DNA of 64,000 nucleotides from positions 1 through 64,000 of the forward strand of contig JAFDDH010000014.1 of the NCBI GenBank assembly GCA_019310975.1, given 5' to 3'. Below the pieces are notes generated by a model that worked only from the letters and a program-made list of their open reading frames with translations, had not been told where the DNA came from and made no database searches. The stretch is from Deltaproteobacteria bacterium. GTDB taxonomy: Bacteria > Myxococcota_A > UBA9160 > UBA4427. Each line of letters opens with the position of its first letter. The stretch's first letter is position 1. Below, piece by piece: positions 36,190 through 44,346 of this stretch. A program made the translations under genes and the position numbers.

Positions 36190-36234
36190 CTGGCGGGCTG
36201 GCGGGCTGGCGGGCTGGCGGGCTGGCGGGCTGGC
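36190..36234. repeat. 8-bp tandem repeat (CTGGCGGG, about 5.6 copies)
   Basis: Exact head-to-tail copies of CTGGCGGG between the S14 and L31 genes. On the plus strand this gives five GGG runs separated by CTGGC, a spacing compatible with a G-quadruplex in the L31 leader. It ends 25 bp before the L31 start codon. Confidence 0.85.
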
Positions 36235-36259
36235 AAAGAGGAGAGGCGGGGAGAACGAA

Positions 36260-36508
36260 GTGAAGCCCGACATACATCCCAAATACCACGACGTGATCTT
36301 CGTCGACTCGGCGACCGGAACCGAGTGGACGACACGCTCCACCTTGACGTCCAAGGAGACCCGCGAGATCGATGGCAGCGAGGTCCCGGTGGTGCGGCTC
36401 GAGATCTCGTCCGTGAGCCACCCCTTCTGGACAGGCAAGATGCGCGAGCTCGACACGGACGGGAAGATCGAGCGATTCCGCAAGCGCTACGGGTCAAAGA
36501 AGAAGTAG
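36260..36508 (+). CDS. rpmE2: 50S ribosomal protein L31 type B
   Basis: 82 residues. It begins with KPDIHPKYHDVIFVD, which has no zinc-coordinating cysteines; the type B form is the zinc-free paralogue. SSVSHPFWTGK and the basic C-terminus (FRKRYGSKKK) are conserved. The start is a GTG with GGGGAG upstream. It follows rpsN by 75 bp and is separated from it by a tandem repeat. A terminator hairpin lies 70 bp after its stop. Confidence 0.95.
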   Translation: MKPDIHPKYHDVIFVDSATGTEWTTRSTLTSKETREIDGSEVPVVRLEISSVSHPFWTGKMRELDTDGKIERFRKRYGSKKK

Positions 36509-36577
36509 CGCGGCGACGAGCCGACCCAACCTCTGACCACGCTCGATCGAACACCAAGCCCCGCCAAGCGTCCGCTA

Positions 36578-36629
36578 CAGAATCCAGAAGGGCCCGCACC
36601 GTCTCCGGTGCGGGCCCTTCTGGATTCTG
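36578..36629. terminator. 24-bp perfect inverted repeat with 4-nt loop
   Basis: Arms 36578-36601 and 36606-36629 are perfectly complementary with loop TCTC. It lies between the converging rpmE2 and rpmB genes and would act as a bidirectional terminator or a transcript-stabilising hairpin. No T-tract follows on either side. The stem is unusually long. Confidence 0.85.
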
Positions 36630-36650
36630 GCGCCGCGGATCGCCGGCCGC

Positions 36651-36956
36651 CTAGGGGGTGGTCGCCTTTCGACCGCCGGAGAGCTTCTTCTTGATCGCCC
36701 GCTTCAGGCGCAGCGCCTCGGGCATGAGCTTCTGGTCGGCGGTGCCGAGCAGGAATCCGTCGAGGCCGCCCTTCTTTTGCACGGTGCGCAGGGTACGCGT
36801 GGCCACTCTCAATCGGATCGAACGACCGAGCGTCTCGGAGGAGAGCGTCACCTTCTGGATATTCGGGTCGAAGCGGCGATTCGTGTGCCGCATCGAGTGG
36901 GATACGTTGTGCCCGAATTGAACTTCCTTGCCCGTCAGTGCGCAGCGGCGTGCCAT
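36651..36956 (-). CDS. rpmB: 50S ribosomal protein L28
   Basis: 101 residues from the ATG at 36956 (MARRCALTGKEVQFGHN). The middle NRRFDPNIQKV and the IRLRVATRTLRT segments are conserved. The N-terminal zinc cysteines seen in some L28 forms are absent (a single Cys is present). The frame is open upstream through a non-coding stretch, but the family start is obvious. It is transcribed toward rpmE2 and shares the terminator with it. Confidence 0.93.
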   Translation of the reverse strand: MARRCALTGKEVQFGHNVSHSMRHTNRRFDPNIQKVTLSSETLGRSIRLRVATRTLRTVQKKGGLDGFLLGTADQKLMPEALRLKRAIKKKLSGGRKATTP

Positions 36957-37185
36957 GGCACCAGCCCTTCTCGAGATCGCTTCGCCTGGCCAAGCAGGCC
37001 AAGTGCGTGGAATTGGAGTCGCCCCGGCGGCGGCGCGAATGCGCAGCGGTCCCGCTGGGAGGCGGGATAGGTAGCGAGGGCGCCGGAGCGGGTCAACCGC
37101 CCAATCGGGCCTTCCCCGCGGGTCCTGCCGTCGTGGGGGGCTGTGTCGTAGACTCGCACGACTCCAAACGAAGAGCGAGGTGGCA

Positions 37186-37950
37186 ATGGCGTTCCGGGGC
37201 GAAGTCGTACTCATCACGGGCGGCGGCAGCGGCATGGGCCGATTGGCGGCGCGGCGCCTCGCAGCCGGCGGCACCCGTGTGGCGGCACTCGACGTAAACG
37301 AGGAGGGGCTGCGAGAGACCGCGCGAGACCACGACGGCATCCACACTTACGCGCTCGACGTCACCGACGAGCGCGCCGTTCCCGAGACGGTTCAGCAGAT
37401 CGAGAGCGGGCTCGGGCCGATCGACCGCGTGATGAACGCGGCCGCGATCATGCCCACCGGCCTGCTCCTCGATCAGGACGCACGGCTCATCAATCGCATC
37501 ATGGAGATCAACTACGCGGGCACGGTGAACGTCACCATGGCGACCCTGCCCGGCATGGTGGAGCGCGGGCGCGGCGACCTGGTGAACTTCGCCTCCATCG
37601 CGGGCTGGCTGCCCAGCATGCACTTTGGCGCCTACAACGCCTCGAAGTTCGCCGTGGTCGCGTTCACCGAGGTGCTCTACCACGAGAATCGCGGCAAGGG
37701 GGTGCGATTCGCCTGTGTGTGTCCGCCGCCCGTGGCCACGCCGCTGCTCGATCAGGCGAAGAGCCAGCCGAAGGTGCTCGACGAGCTGGCGCCGATTCCT
37801 CCCGAGAAGGTGCTCGACGCCATCGAGCGCTGTCTCGAGAAGGGCAAGCTGATGGTCTACCCGGACCGTGTCTCGGCCCTGAGCCAGCGCCTGCGTCGCT
37901 TCTTCCCCAACTTGCTGTGGCGTGCCTCGCATCGCACCGAGGGGATCTAG
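37186..37950 (+). CDS. Short-chain dehydrogenase/reductase
   Basis: 254 residues. The cofactor loop is ITGGGSGMG at the N-terminus, and VAALDVNEEG ends the second strand with an Asp, favouring NAD. The active-site YNASK (Tyr and Lys) with an upstream Ser in FASIAGW completes the triad; NAAAIM is the conserved NNAG-like motif. It oxidises or reduces an alcohol/ketone of unknown identity. An ATG at 37186 with GAGG upstream is preferred to a GTG 6 nt earlier. It ends 10 bp from the convergent sulfatase gene. Confidence 0.92.
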   Translation: MAFRGEVVLITGGGSGMGRLAARRLAAGGTRVAALDVNEEGLRETARDHDGIHTYALDVTDERAVPETVQQIESGLGPIDRVMNAAAIMPTGLLLDQDARLINRIMEINYAGTVNVTMATLPGMVERGRGDLVNFASIAGWLPSMHFGAYNASKFAVVAFTEVLYHENRGKGVRFACVCPPPVATPLLDQAKSQPKVLDELAPIPPEKVLDAIERCLEKGKLMVYPDRVSALSQRLRRFFPNLLWRASHRTEGI

Positions 37951-37959
37951 ACAGCCTGG

Positions 37960-39981
37960 CTACTGGCCGCGATCGGCCGCGAGGCGGGCGGCCTCCCAGC
38001 GCCAGATCAGCTCGTCCAGCTCTGGGTCCGGTCCGGCCGAGACCGCGGGCCGCAGCGCAGCGGCCGGGTCCTGCTCGTCGGCCATGCGGCCGCTTGTGAA
38101 GTCGTAGCTGACCACACGATCGAGACCGCGTAGGGCGATCACCTCGGGGCGCTCGAGGCTCGGGGCGTACTGCAGGATCCGCCGCGACGGATCCGGGACG
38201 AAGCGCGGAATCGGTGGGCCGTCACCACGCTCGAGCGGCAGGTTGCGTCGCAGCAACCCACGCACGTCCGTCACAGCGAGCGGAACGGTCCACTCCCCCC
38301 CAATCCCCCACACGATGAAGGGAACGCGTGTCTCCAACCCGTCGACGGTCTGGCCATGCCCGAGGCGCCCCCGTTCGTAGAGACCCTCGCCGTGATCGGC
38401 CAGGACGAGCACGGCATGATCGGCTCCACCAATCGCCTCGCGAAACGCCACAGTGGTGCGCTCACAGGCGCGGTCCACGTTCGCCGCCGCGTTCGCGTAA
38501 CCCTCCCGCACGCGCTCGGCCCGGCGCATGCGAATCTCCCCGCGTTCGAGCGGCGGCGCACCGAGGATGTCGTCGAGCTCGTCGTGCACATAGGGGAAGT
38601 GGGTATCGACGATGTTGACGTAGAGGAAGAGCGGCGCCCCAGCGTCGTATTCGTCCAGATACGCCTCCACCCGCTCGAGCAGGACCTTCCACGATACCTG
38701 TAGGCTCACGGGCGTTGTGGAGCGGGACGAACGGCGATCCATGTCGAAGCGCGCGTGGTAGAAGTGATCGGCCCGCTCGACCCCAAGCACGGCCTGACTC
38801 TTCCCATAGGACTCGTCCTGCCCCGAGAAGTGGGCGACGCGGTAGCCCTTGGCCTTGAAGTCGTCGATCAGCGACGAGTCGCCCGCGCGCTGTTCCACGC
38901 GCCCACCGAAGAGCTGTGAACGCGACTGCAGGGTCCAGGCGGCATGCGCGTAGGCGTGAGACGTGGAGCCGCCCGCGTCGGCAAGCCGGTTGAGAAAGGG
39001 CGTGATCTCGCGCCCCTCCAGCTCTTGACCGATCAGATCCTCACGAAAGCTCTCGAGATAGAGGAGCAGCACGTGTGGCCGGGGTCCGTGCAGGTCCAGG
39101 GGTGCACGAACCCGATCGAAGATCGCGTGCGCGGAACTGAGATCGCCGCCGAGACCATTCTCGTCCACCCCGTTGTCGACGATCTCACGCGCGTAGGGGT
39201 GACGGCTGCCATCGAAGGGAGCCGGATCCCGGACGGACGAAAGGGGACCGAAGCCGTCGCCATCCACATCCGCTGCGAACGCGAGTACCCAGGTGGTGAC
39301 GATGTCGGCGCTCTTGCGCTCGAGCCCGTAGCGCAGCTGCGCAGCCGTCGGGCCCGGCAGGCGCGTGAGAAGCGCGACCATCAGCAGAATCGAGCCCCCC
39401 GCCGCGACGGAAAGCCAGGGGCGCGGCAGGTCGAGCAGTCGGCTCCACCGCGGGTACCGGGCCTCGAGCCGAGCTGGAAGCGCCGTGCCGACGAGAATCG
39501 CGACCAACGCCAACGCGGCCATCGAGATCCACAGCAGCGAGGTCCCGCTCACGAGCTCGCCCACCATCGACGAGCTGCTGCTGACCGAAATGTGACTCAG
39601 CAAGGCGATGTTGAACATATCTCCGGCCACCGCGTAGACGTTGTAGCGGTAGGCGGCCAGCAGAGCGGGAAGCCAGGCGCCGACCATCAGCAGCACCCAC
39701 CAGGCCCGTGACCCGCGCATGCCGGAGGTGCGAACCAGCGGAGCCAGCAGCCCCCAGAGCAGCAGCAGCAGTGCTGCATCGACCGTGAGGGACAGACCCA
39801 CGAAGACCGGAAGCAGCCAGAGGGACTCCAGCACGACGGAATTGAAACCGTCGGTAAAGAAGCCGGTGCCCAAGGAGAGCAGCGCCATCTCCACCGCGGT
39901 CGGTACGCAGGCGGCGAGCCCCAGCCCCAGCAGCCAACGCGGCACACTTCCGGCTCGCTGCGTCGCGCTCAAGGGCTGCAC
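37960..39981 (-). CDS. Membrane sulfatase / lipoteichoic-acid-synthase-like enzyme
   Basis: About 673 residues. Residues 14-205 contain about five membrane segments. The catalytic domain follows: the metal-binding Glu of LYLESF (E310), the probable nucleophile T350 in AAWTLQSRSQ, and the Asp-His pair in LADHGEGL. The position of Thr rather than Cys/Ser matches the LtaS-type phosphoglycerol transferase branch. A calcium-binding-like segment DVDGDGFG (238-245) and DNGVDENGLGG lie before it. The GTG start at 39981 has TGGAG upstream and lies inside the preceding gene (13-nt overlap). It is third in an exosortase operon. It may modify envelope lipids or glycans; the substrate is unknown. Confidence 0.8.
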   Translation of the reverse strand: MQPLSATQRAGSVPRWLLGLGLAACVPTAVEMALLSLGTGFFTDGFNSVVLESLWLLPVFVGLSLTVDAALLLLLWGLLAPLVRTSGMRGSRAWWVLLMVGAWLPALLAAYRYNVYAVAGDMFNIALLSHISVSSSSSMVGELVSGTSLLWISMAALALVAILVGTALPARLEARYPRWSRLLDLPRPWLSVAAGGSILLMVALLTRLPGPTAAQLRYGLERKSADIVTTWVLAFAADVDGDGFGPLSSVRDPAPFDGSRHPYAREIVDNGVDENGLGGDLSSAHAIFDRVRAPLDLHGPRPHVLLLYLESFREDLIGQELEGREITPFLNRLADAGGSTSHAYAHAAWTLQSRSQLFGGRVEQRAGDSSLIDDFKAKGYRVAHFSGQDESYGKSQAVLGVERADHFYHARFDMDRRSSRSTTPVSLQVSWKVLLERVEAYLDEYDAGAPLFLYVNIVDTHFPYVHDELDDILGAPPLERGEIRMRRAERVREGYANAAANVDRACERTTVAFREAIGGADHAVLVLADHGEGLYERGRLGHGQTVDGLETRVPFIVWGIGGEWTVPLAVTDVRGLLRRNLPLERGDGPPIPRFVPDPSRRILQYAPSLERPEVIALRGLDRVVSYDFTSGRMADEQDPAAALRPAVSAGPDPELDELIWRWEAARLAADRGQ

Positions 39982-40610
39982 ACCTGCTCCAGCTCGAGGA
40001 AGACCTGCGCCAGCCAGTCGGTGCTGATCGCTTGCCTTGCTTGCACCCACTTCGGTAGCACGAAGCTCTCGGCCACCACGAGCGTGACCGGCTCGGGCGC
40101 CGAGAAGGGATGGGCGATCGCCCGCGCCAACGCACTTCGCCACGGGCTCTTTACTGGATCGCCGCCCAGTAGGTAGACCCACGCGACGATATAGGGATCG
40201 AATTGGCTCTCGCGGGAGCGCACATGAATTGGGATCTCAGTGTCGCCGGCTGGCTGCGTGATCAGCTTGGCCGAGTCGTCCACGAGCTCGTAGACGCGCG
40301 TGAACTGATGGGGCTCGGTGATGAAGGGGGCGAGGTCATGCGTCCTCATCAGCCGCGCGAGCATCGGCTGGTCGCTGGCACCCGGCGTCTCGAATGTGGC
40401 GCTCATCCAGTCGAAAACACCGCGGTCCTCGGCTGTGTCTCCGTACTTGAGCTTGTCAGCGCGCGCGAAGGCCGGGATCGTCCGAACGTCGGCCGGCCGC
40501 ACACAGGGATCCCGCTCCCACTCTGCGAGCCGGAGATAGAGGACGGGCACGGCCGCACACGCGATCAGCACGCATGCAACACGGAGCACGAGGCGATCCC
40601 GGCCCGTCAT
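39969..40610 (-). CDS. Exosortase-associated protein (EpsI-like candidate)
   Basis: 213 residues from the ATG at 40610, which overlaps the exosortase stop by 4 nt (ATGA). One N-terminal membrane segment (VLRVACVLIACAAVPVLYL) precedes a soluble region that includes DPYIVAWVYLLGG and PVTLVVAESFVLP. Its place immediately after the exosortase gene matches EpsI-type partners (DUF3485 family), but the sequence is too divergent for me to assign firmly. It presumably works outside the membrane with the exosortase. Confidence 0.55.
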   Translation of the reverse strand: MTGRDRLVLRVACVLIACAAVPVLYLRLAEWERDPCVRPADVRTIPAFARADKLKYGDTAEDRGVFDWMSATFETPGASDQPMLARLMRTHDLAPFITEPHQFTRVYELVDDSAKLITQPAGDTEIPIHVRSRESQFDPYIVAWVYLLGGDPVKSPWRSALARAIAHPFSAPEPVTLVVAESFVLPKWVQARQAISTDWLAQVFLELEQVCSP

Positions 40611-41638
40611 GCGAGCGCTGCTTCCGGATGTCGGCCGTCCAGCCACCACCGGGTTCCGGCGACGATCGCCATCACGGCCCAGAAGACGGCGATCCCCGAG
40701 ATGCCGTGGATCGGCGAGTGCATCCATGGAATGCCCCAGAACTGTGTCCCGCCGAGGATGAACGCCACGCGCAGGCTGTTGAGGACAACGGTCAGCGGCC
40801 AAGTGGCCAGGGTGAGGAGTGCAATCATTCGCCACGCCCCAGCGCCGGCTCGCCAGCCCACGATCAGCACCAGGAGCAGCGCGGAGTAAAGGGTCGAGAG
40901 GCCACTGCAGTTGAGCGAGACACCGAAAGTCGAACCCGACAAGGCGAAGAGCGTCTGGTGGCGGAAGACGTCCATGCCCAGGAGATCCACGATGCGCTCG
41001 GCCAGGAGCGACGAGGTCGACGCCAGCGCGAGCGCGTCCGTCCAACCCTCGGCGATCGGCAGCAGGAAGACGAGCAGGCTGAGCGGATAGGCGATGCGAC
41101 GCGTCGCCGGCAGGCCCAGGACGAGCAGGCAGAGTCCCGGAACCAAGAGCATGAGTCCGAGTGCGCCCACGTAGCCAGTGCGCGCGCTCGCATCGATCCA
41201 GGAGAGAAGCACGCCGGGGAAGAGAAAGAGCAGCGCCCAGCCTGGGCTCGGATGGCAATCGATCCCGGCGTGGCGCAGCTCCGAACGCGCCATTGTGAAG
41301 ATGATCAGAGGCAGGAAGAGCCCGTGACCGTTGCGCCAGATCGAGATCGTGTACTCGCTCCACAGCCACTCGAGCGTGGGCAGGGTCAGCAGCACGCCGA
41401 ACGCCGCGCAGAGCCAGCCCGCCAGGGGTACGCCGAGCTGCAGCGGGATCGGTGCGCGCCCGGCGGCGCGCGCTCGCAGCCTGCGGCGCACGAAGACCAC
41501 GCCAATCGCGACCAGCACCCCTCCGACCAGGGACGGAATCAGCCTGGATCCGCTGGTATGTGGACTCGCCGCAGCCAGCGCTCCAATGACGAGTGCCCAG
41601 CGCGTGTCGGGCGCTCGCACGATCTCGCTTGCGGACAT
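40607..41638 (-). CDS. Exosortase/archaeosortase family protein
   Basis: About 343 residues with roughly eight membrane segments. The catalytic triad of exosortases is present: Cys in LNCSGLSTL, Arg in LNSLRVAFI and His in SPIHGISGI. Exosortases cut PEP-CTERM-type C-terminal signals and attach the protein to envelope glycans. The start at 41638 has GGGAAG upstream and is preferred; the frame opens 78 nt earlier. It is coupled to the next gene by an ATGA overlap. No protein with an obvious PEP-CTERM tail was seen in the window, so its substrates are encoded elsewhere. Confidence 0.85.
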   Translation of the reverse strand: MSASEIVRAPDTRWALVIGALAAASPHTSGSRLIPSLVGGVLVAIGVVFVRRRLRARAAGRAPIPLQLGVPLAGWLCAAFGVLLTLPTLEWLWSEYTISIWRNGHGLFLPLIIFTMARSELRHAGIDCHPSPGWALLFLFPGVLLSWIDASARTGYVGALGLMLLVPGLCLLVLGLPATRRIAYPLSLLVFLLPIAEGWTDALALASTSSLLAERIVDLLGMDVFRHQTLFALSGSTFGVSLNCSGLSTLYSALLLVLIVGWRAGAGAWRMIALLTLATWPLTVVLNSLRVAFILGGTQFWGIPWMHSPIHGISGIAVFWAVMAIVAGTRWWLDGRHPEAALA

Positions 41639-41910
41639 CAACTTCCCGCTCACCACCCCACCCCAAAGGCTCGACAATATCAGGACCGGGTCTCCCCAGT
41701 CCAGCAAATTCCACATTCCGCACGGCTAGTTGCAGGCTCGTGAAGAGTCTCTTGCCCCGCCGGGAATCAAGCGACGAATCGGCCGGCGCGGAGTGAAATG
41801 GCTGCCACCGCCGGGGGGGGCGACGTGCCTCGAAGTGGCCCGCTGCAGACACAGCGGACCGGTATTCTCAACCGGACTCACATCCAAGCCACGCACGACG
41901 AGGAGAGCTC

Positions 41911-42732
41911 GTGTCCTACGAAACGCTCGACCTGAAGATCGAGGGCCAGCTCGCCTGGCTGACGCTGAACCGACCCGACGCCCTCAACAGCATGAGCCGA
42001 AAGCTCGTGGACGAGCTGCGCGACTTCTTCGGCGAGCTGCCGCAGCGGCGCGACATCCGGGTCGTGGTGTTGCGCGGTGCGGGACGTGCGTTCTGCGCCG
42101 GACTCGATTTGAAGGAGACCGCGCAGCCGCACGACGCGGCGAAGCAGGGCGGCGGCGCGCTCGGCCGACCATCCGACGGCCTGCGGCTGCAGCGACGCAT
42201 CAGCGAGCTGCCAATCATGATGCGCCGTGCCCCGCAGCCCATCATCGCCTGCGTGCAGGGGGCCGCGTGCGGGGGCGGCTTCGCGCTGGCCCTCGCATCG
42301 GACGTTCGCCTGGCGGGCGAGTCGGCGCGCATGAACGCCGCCTTCATCAAGATCGGCCTCTCGGCCTGCGATATCGGTGTCAGCTACTTCCTGCCACGGC
42401 TCGTGGGCGCGTCGCTGGCGTCCGAGCTGCTGCTCACGGGGCGCTTCATCGAGGCCGAGCGCGCGCTGGCCACCGGGCTGGTCTCGAAGGTCGTGCCCGA
42501 TGACCGACTCGAGGAGGAGGCTCGCGCGCTCGCAAACGAGATGCTCCAGACCTCGCCGCTGGGCCTGCGTCTCACCAAGGAGTGTCTCGATATGAGCCTC
42601 GACGCGGGCAGCCTCGAAGCTGTGATCGCGATGGAGGATCGCAACCAGATCCTCTGCACACAGACACAGGACATGATGGAGGGCGTGATGGCCTTCCTGA
42701 GCAAGCGCGAGCCGAAGTACACCGACAGCTGA
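41911..42732 (+). CDS. Enoyl-CoA hydratase/isomerase family protein
   Basis: 273 residues. The oxyanion-hole segments are GRAFCAGLDLKE and AACGGGFALALASD, and the ARMNAAFIKIGLSACDIG region holds the second catalytic position. The family hydrates or isomerises enoyl-CoA in fatty-acid or related degradation. A GTG start with AGGAGAG upstream. The residues expected to act as general acid/base are not both evident, so the exact reaction (hydratase, isomerase or other crotonase) is open. It is monocistronic, converging on the DUF5666 gene. Confidence 0.92.
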   Translation: MSYETLDLKIEGQLAWLTLNRPDALNSMSRKLVDELRDFFGELPQRRDIRVVVLRGAGRAFCAGLDLKETAQPHDAAKQGGGALGRPSDGLRLQRRISELPIMMRRAPQPIIACVQGAACGGGFALALASDVRLAGESARMNAAFIKIGLSACDIGVSYFLPRLVGASLASELLLTGRFIEAERALATGLVSKVVPDDRLEEEARALANEMLQTSPLGLRLTKECLDMSLDAGSLEAVIAMEDRNQILCTQTQDMMEGVMAFLSKREPKYTDS

Positions 42733-42774
42733 GCGAGACCGGCCTCGGTCGAGACGTCGGAGGGCGGGCGATCG

Positions 42775-42799
42775 CCCCCCCTCCCTCCCTCCCCCCCCC
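42775..42799 (-). other. G-quadruplex-type tract in 3' region
   Basis: On the minus strand this reads as G9, A, G3, A, G3, A, G7, i.e. four or more G-runs with single-base loops, a strong G-quadruplex pattern. It lies 8 bp beyond the stop of the DUF5666 gene and also follows the enoyl-CoA hydratase gene. In the minus-strand transcript it could act as a roadblock or stabiliser; an imperfect GC hairpin (from about 42760) is next to it. Confidence 0.6.
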
Positions 42800-42807
42800 G
42801 ACGAGGC

Positions 42808-44346
42808 TCAATCCTCGAAATCGACCTCGTCCGCTTCAATCAGGACGTCGAGGCGTAGCGGGTCCGCGTCCTTGTCGACTGCCTTCACGATGCGGTCGGT
42901 CCGAATCGCGGAAAAGAACTCATCCTCGGTCATCGGGCCGTCGAGCGAGTCGCGGTACGCGGTGCCCGAGTGGATCGGGATGGGCTGATCCAGGATGTCG
43001 AACGCCCTGGGATTCGGATCGGTGGCGAAGAATGTCACGGGACCGCGGAGCACGACATCGTCTTCCGGCTCATCGCGCCTGATCCGGCTCGCGAGAACGG
43101 CGCCGGGCCCCGCCTCGCCGCCTTCGACCCTGAGCCAATCACCCGCCTCGATGTCCTCGAAGCGGAAGTTCGGAAGCTCGTCGTCACGCTCGTCCCTCAG
43201 CTCCGTGTGGCCATCGGCGCGCACAAGGATCTCCAAGATCACGAGCGTGCGCGCCGCGCCGTCGACCGACGTCACGGCGGCCCGGATGCGCACGGAGTCC
43301 TCGTCGTCCTCGTCCTCGCGCTCGATCTCATCGGCCAAGAGCACGCCGCCCGAGAGCGATCCCTCCACCTCCAGCTGAAGACCCTCGACGATGACCAGTC
43401 CCGGCGGATCGAGGGTGGGATTCGAGGAGGCGTCCACGCGCACACCCGCAACGTCGAAGTCGATCTGACTCCTCACGCGGGTCACGATGCCCTCGAGCTC
43501 GACGTCGTCGGAGTCCTCGGCGCCGAGCCCGCCGTCCTCGCGCTCGATCCGGCTGGCGTCGAGCTCGTCGGACCGGCGCAAGGTTCCCTTCACCTCCACG
43601 AAGAGACCATCCGAGAGCTCGCTCTCGTCGGCAAGGTCTTCGAACTCGGTGTCGCCCTCCGCGGGAGGGTCGCTCACGACGTAGCGGACAAAGATGGGGC
43701 CCAGCGAGAAGCTTTTGTTGGCGAGATCGAGGTTGGTGATCGTCCCCTTGAGCTCCGCCTCCGTGGCGCCCGGAAGGAACGTGCCCTTCAGCTCCACGCG
43801 CGTGGCACGAATTCCGCCGGACTCGTCCACGAAGCCACTCACCTCGACGACATCGTCGTCGGCCAGGCCCTCGTAGGTCGCGCCGTCGTCGAAGTGCGTG
43901 AAGCCCAGCTCGATCGTCACAGGGACGCCCAGGATCTCGAACTCGCGGATGCCAGGCATCCCGTCCTGGATGTTCTCGATCGGCCCCTCGATGCTGTCGT
44001 CAAAGCTCACCGTCGTGGCGTTGCCGCTCAGCCCGTCCGACGAACGCCTGCCCTCGATGCGCACCACCATGCCCAGGCTCAGATCGGTCTCGCTCGCCGA
44101 CGTGTCGCCGTCGATCTCGATGCTCGCGCCGCCGAGCTCCCACTCGACACCGTTCACGAAGATGCTGCCGAACGCCGTGATCGAGCCCTGGCTGATACCC
44201 GTCCCGCTCATCCCGCCGGTGGCCGCAAAGTCGCCGCCCTCCACGCACGAGAGCGAGAGGGCGAGCGCCAGCGCGAGCCCGGTCGCGCTCAGGCGGGAGC
44301 AGATCGGCCTCGATCGCACTCGGTCGATTCCGTATTCGTCAGTCAT
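42808..44346 (-). CDS. DUF5666 domain lipoprotein
   Basis: About 512 residues. An N-terminal lipobox (ALALSLSC) predicts lipid anchoring. The rest consists of repeated beta-rich domains of DUF5666 type: segments like MVVRIEGRR, DVVEVSGFVDESGGIRATRV, FVEVKGTLRRSDELDA and VEGSLSGGVLLADEIE recur about five times. The protein is very acidic. The start is uncertain (44346, 44358 or 44373); the first gives an 8-nt overlap with the DUF6502 gene, so they form an operon. Function unknown; the pairing of these two families is, to my knowledge, recurrent. Confidence 0.85.
   Translation of the reverse strand: MTDEYGIDRVRSRPICSRLSATGLALALALSLSCVEGGDFAATGGMSGTGISQGSITAFGSIFVNGVEWELGGASIEIDGDTSASETDLSLGMVVRIEGRRSSDGLSGNATTVSFDDSIEGPIENIQDGMPGIREFEILGVPVTIELGFTHFDDGATYEGLADDDVVEVSGFVDESGGIRATRVELKGTFLPGATEAELKGTITNLDLANKSFSLGPIFVRYVVSDPPAEGDTEFEDLADESELSDGLFVEVKGTLRRSDELDASRIEREDGGLGAEDSDDVELEGIVTRVRSQIDFDVAGVRVDASSNPTLDPPGLVIVEGLQLEVEGSLSGGVLLADEIEREDEDDEDSVRIRAAVTSVDGAARTLVILEILVRADGHTELRDERDDELPNFRFEDIEAGDWLRVEGGEAGPGAVLASRIRRDEPEDDVVLRGPVTFFATDPNPRAFDILDQPIPIHSGTAYRDSLDGPMTEDEFFSAIRTDRIVKAVDKDADPLRLDVLIEADEVDFED

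Noticed and set aside
37960-41716. PEP-CTERM substrate protein next to the exosortase
   Set aside because: None of the nearby proteins ends with a PEP motif, a membrane segment and a basic tail.
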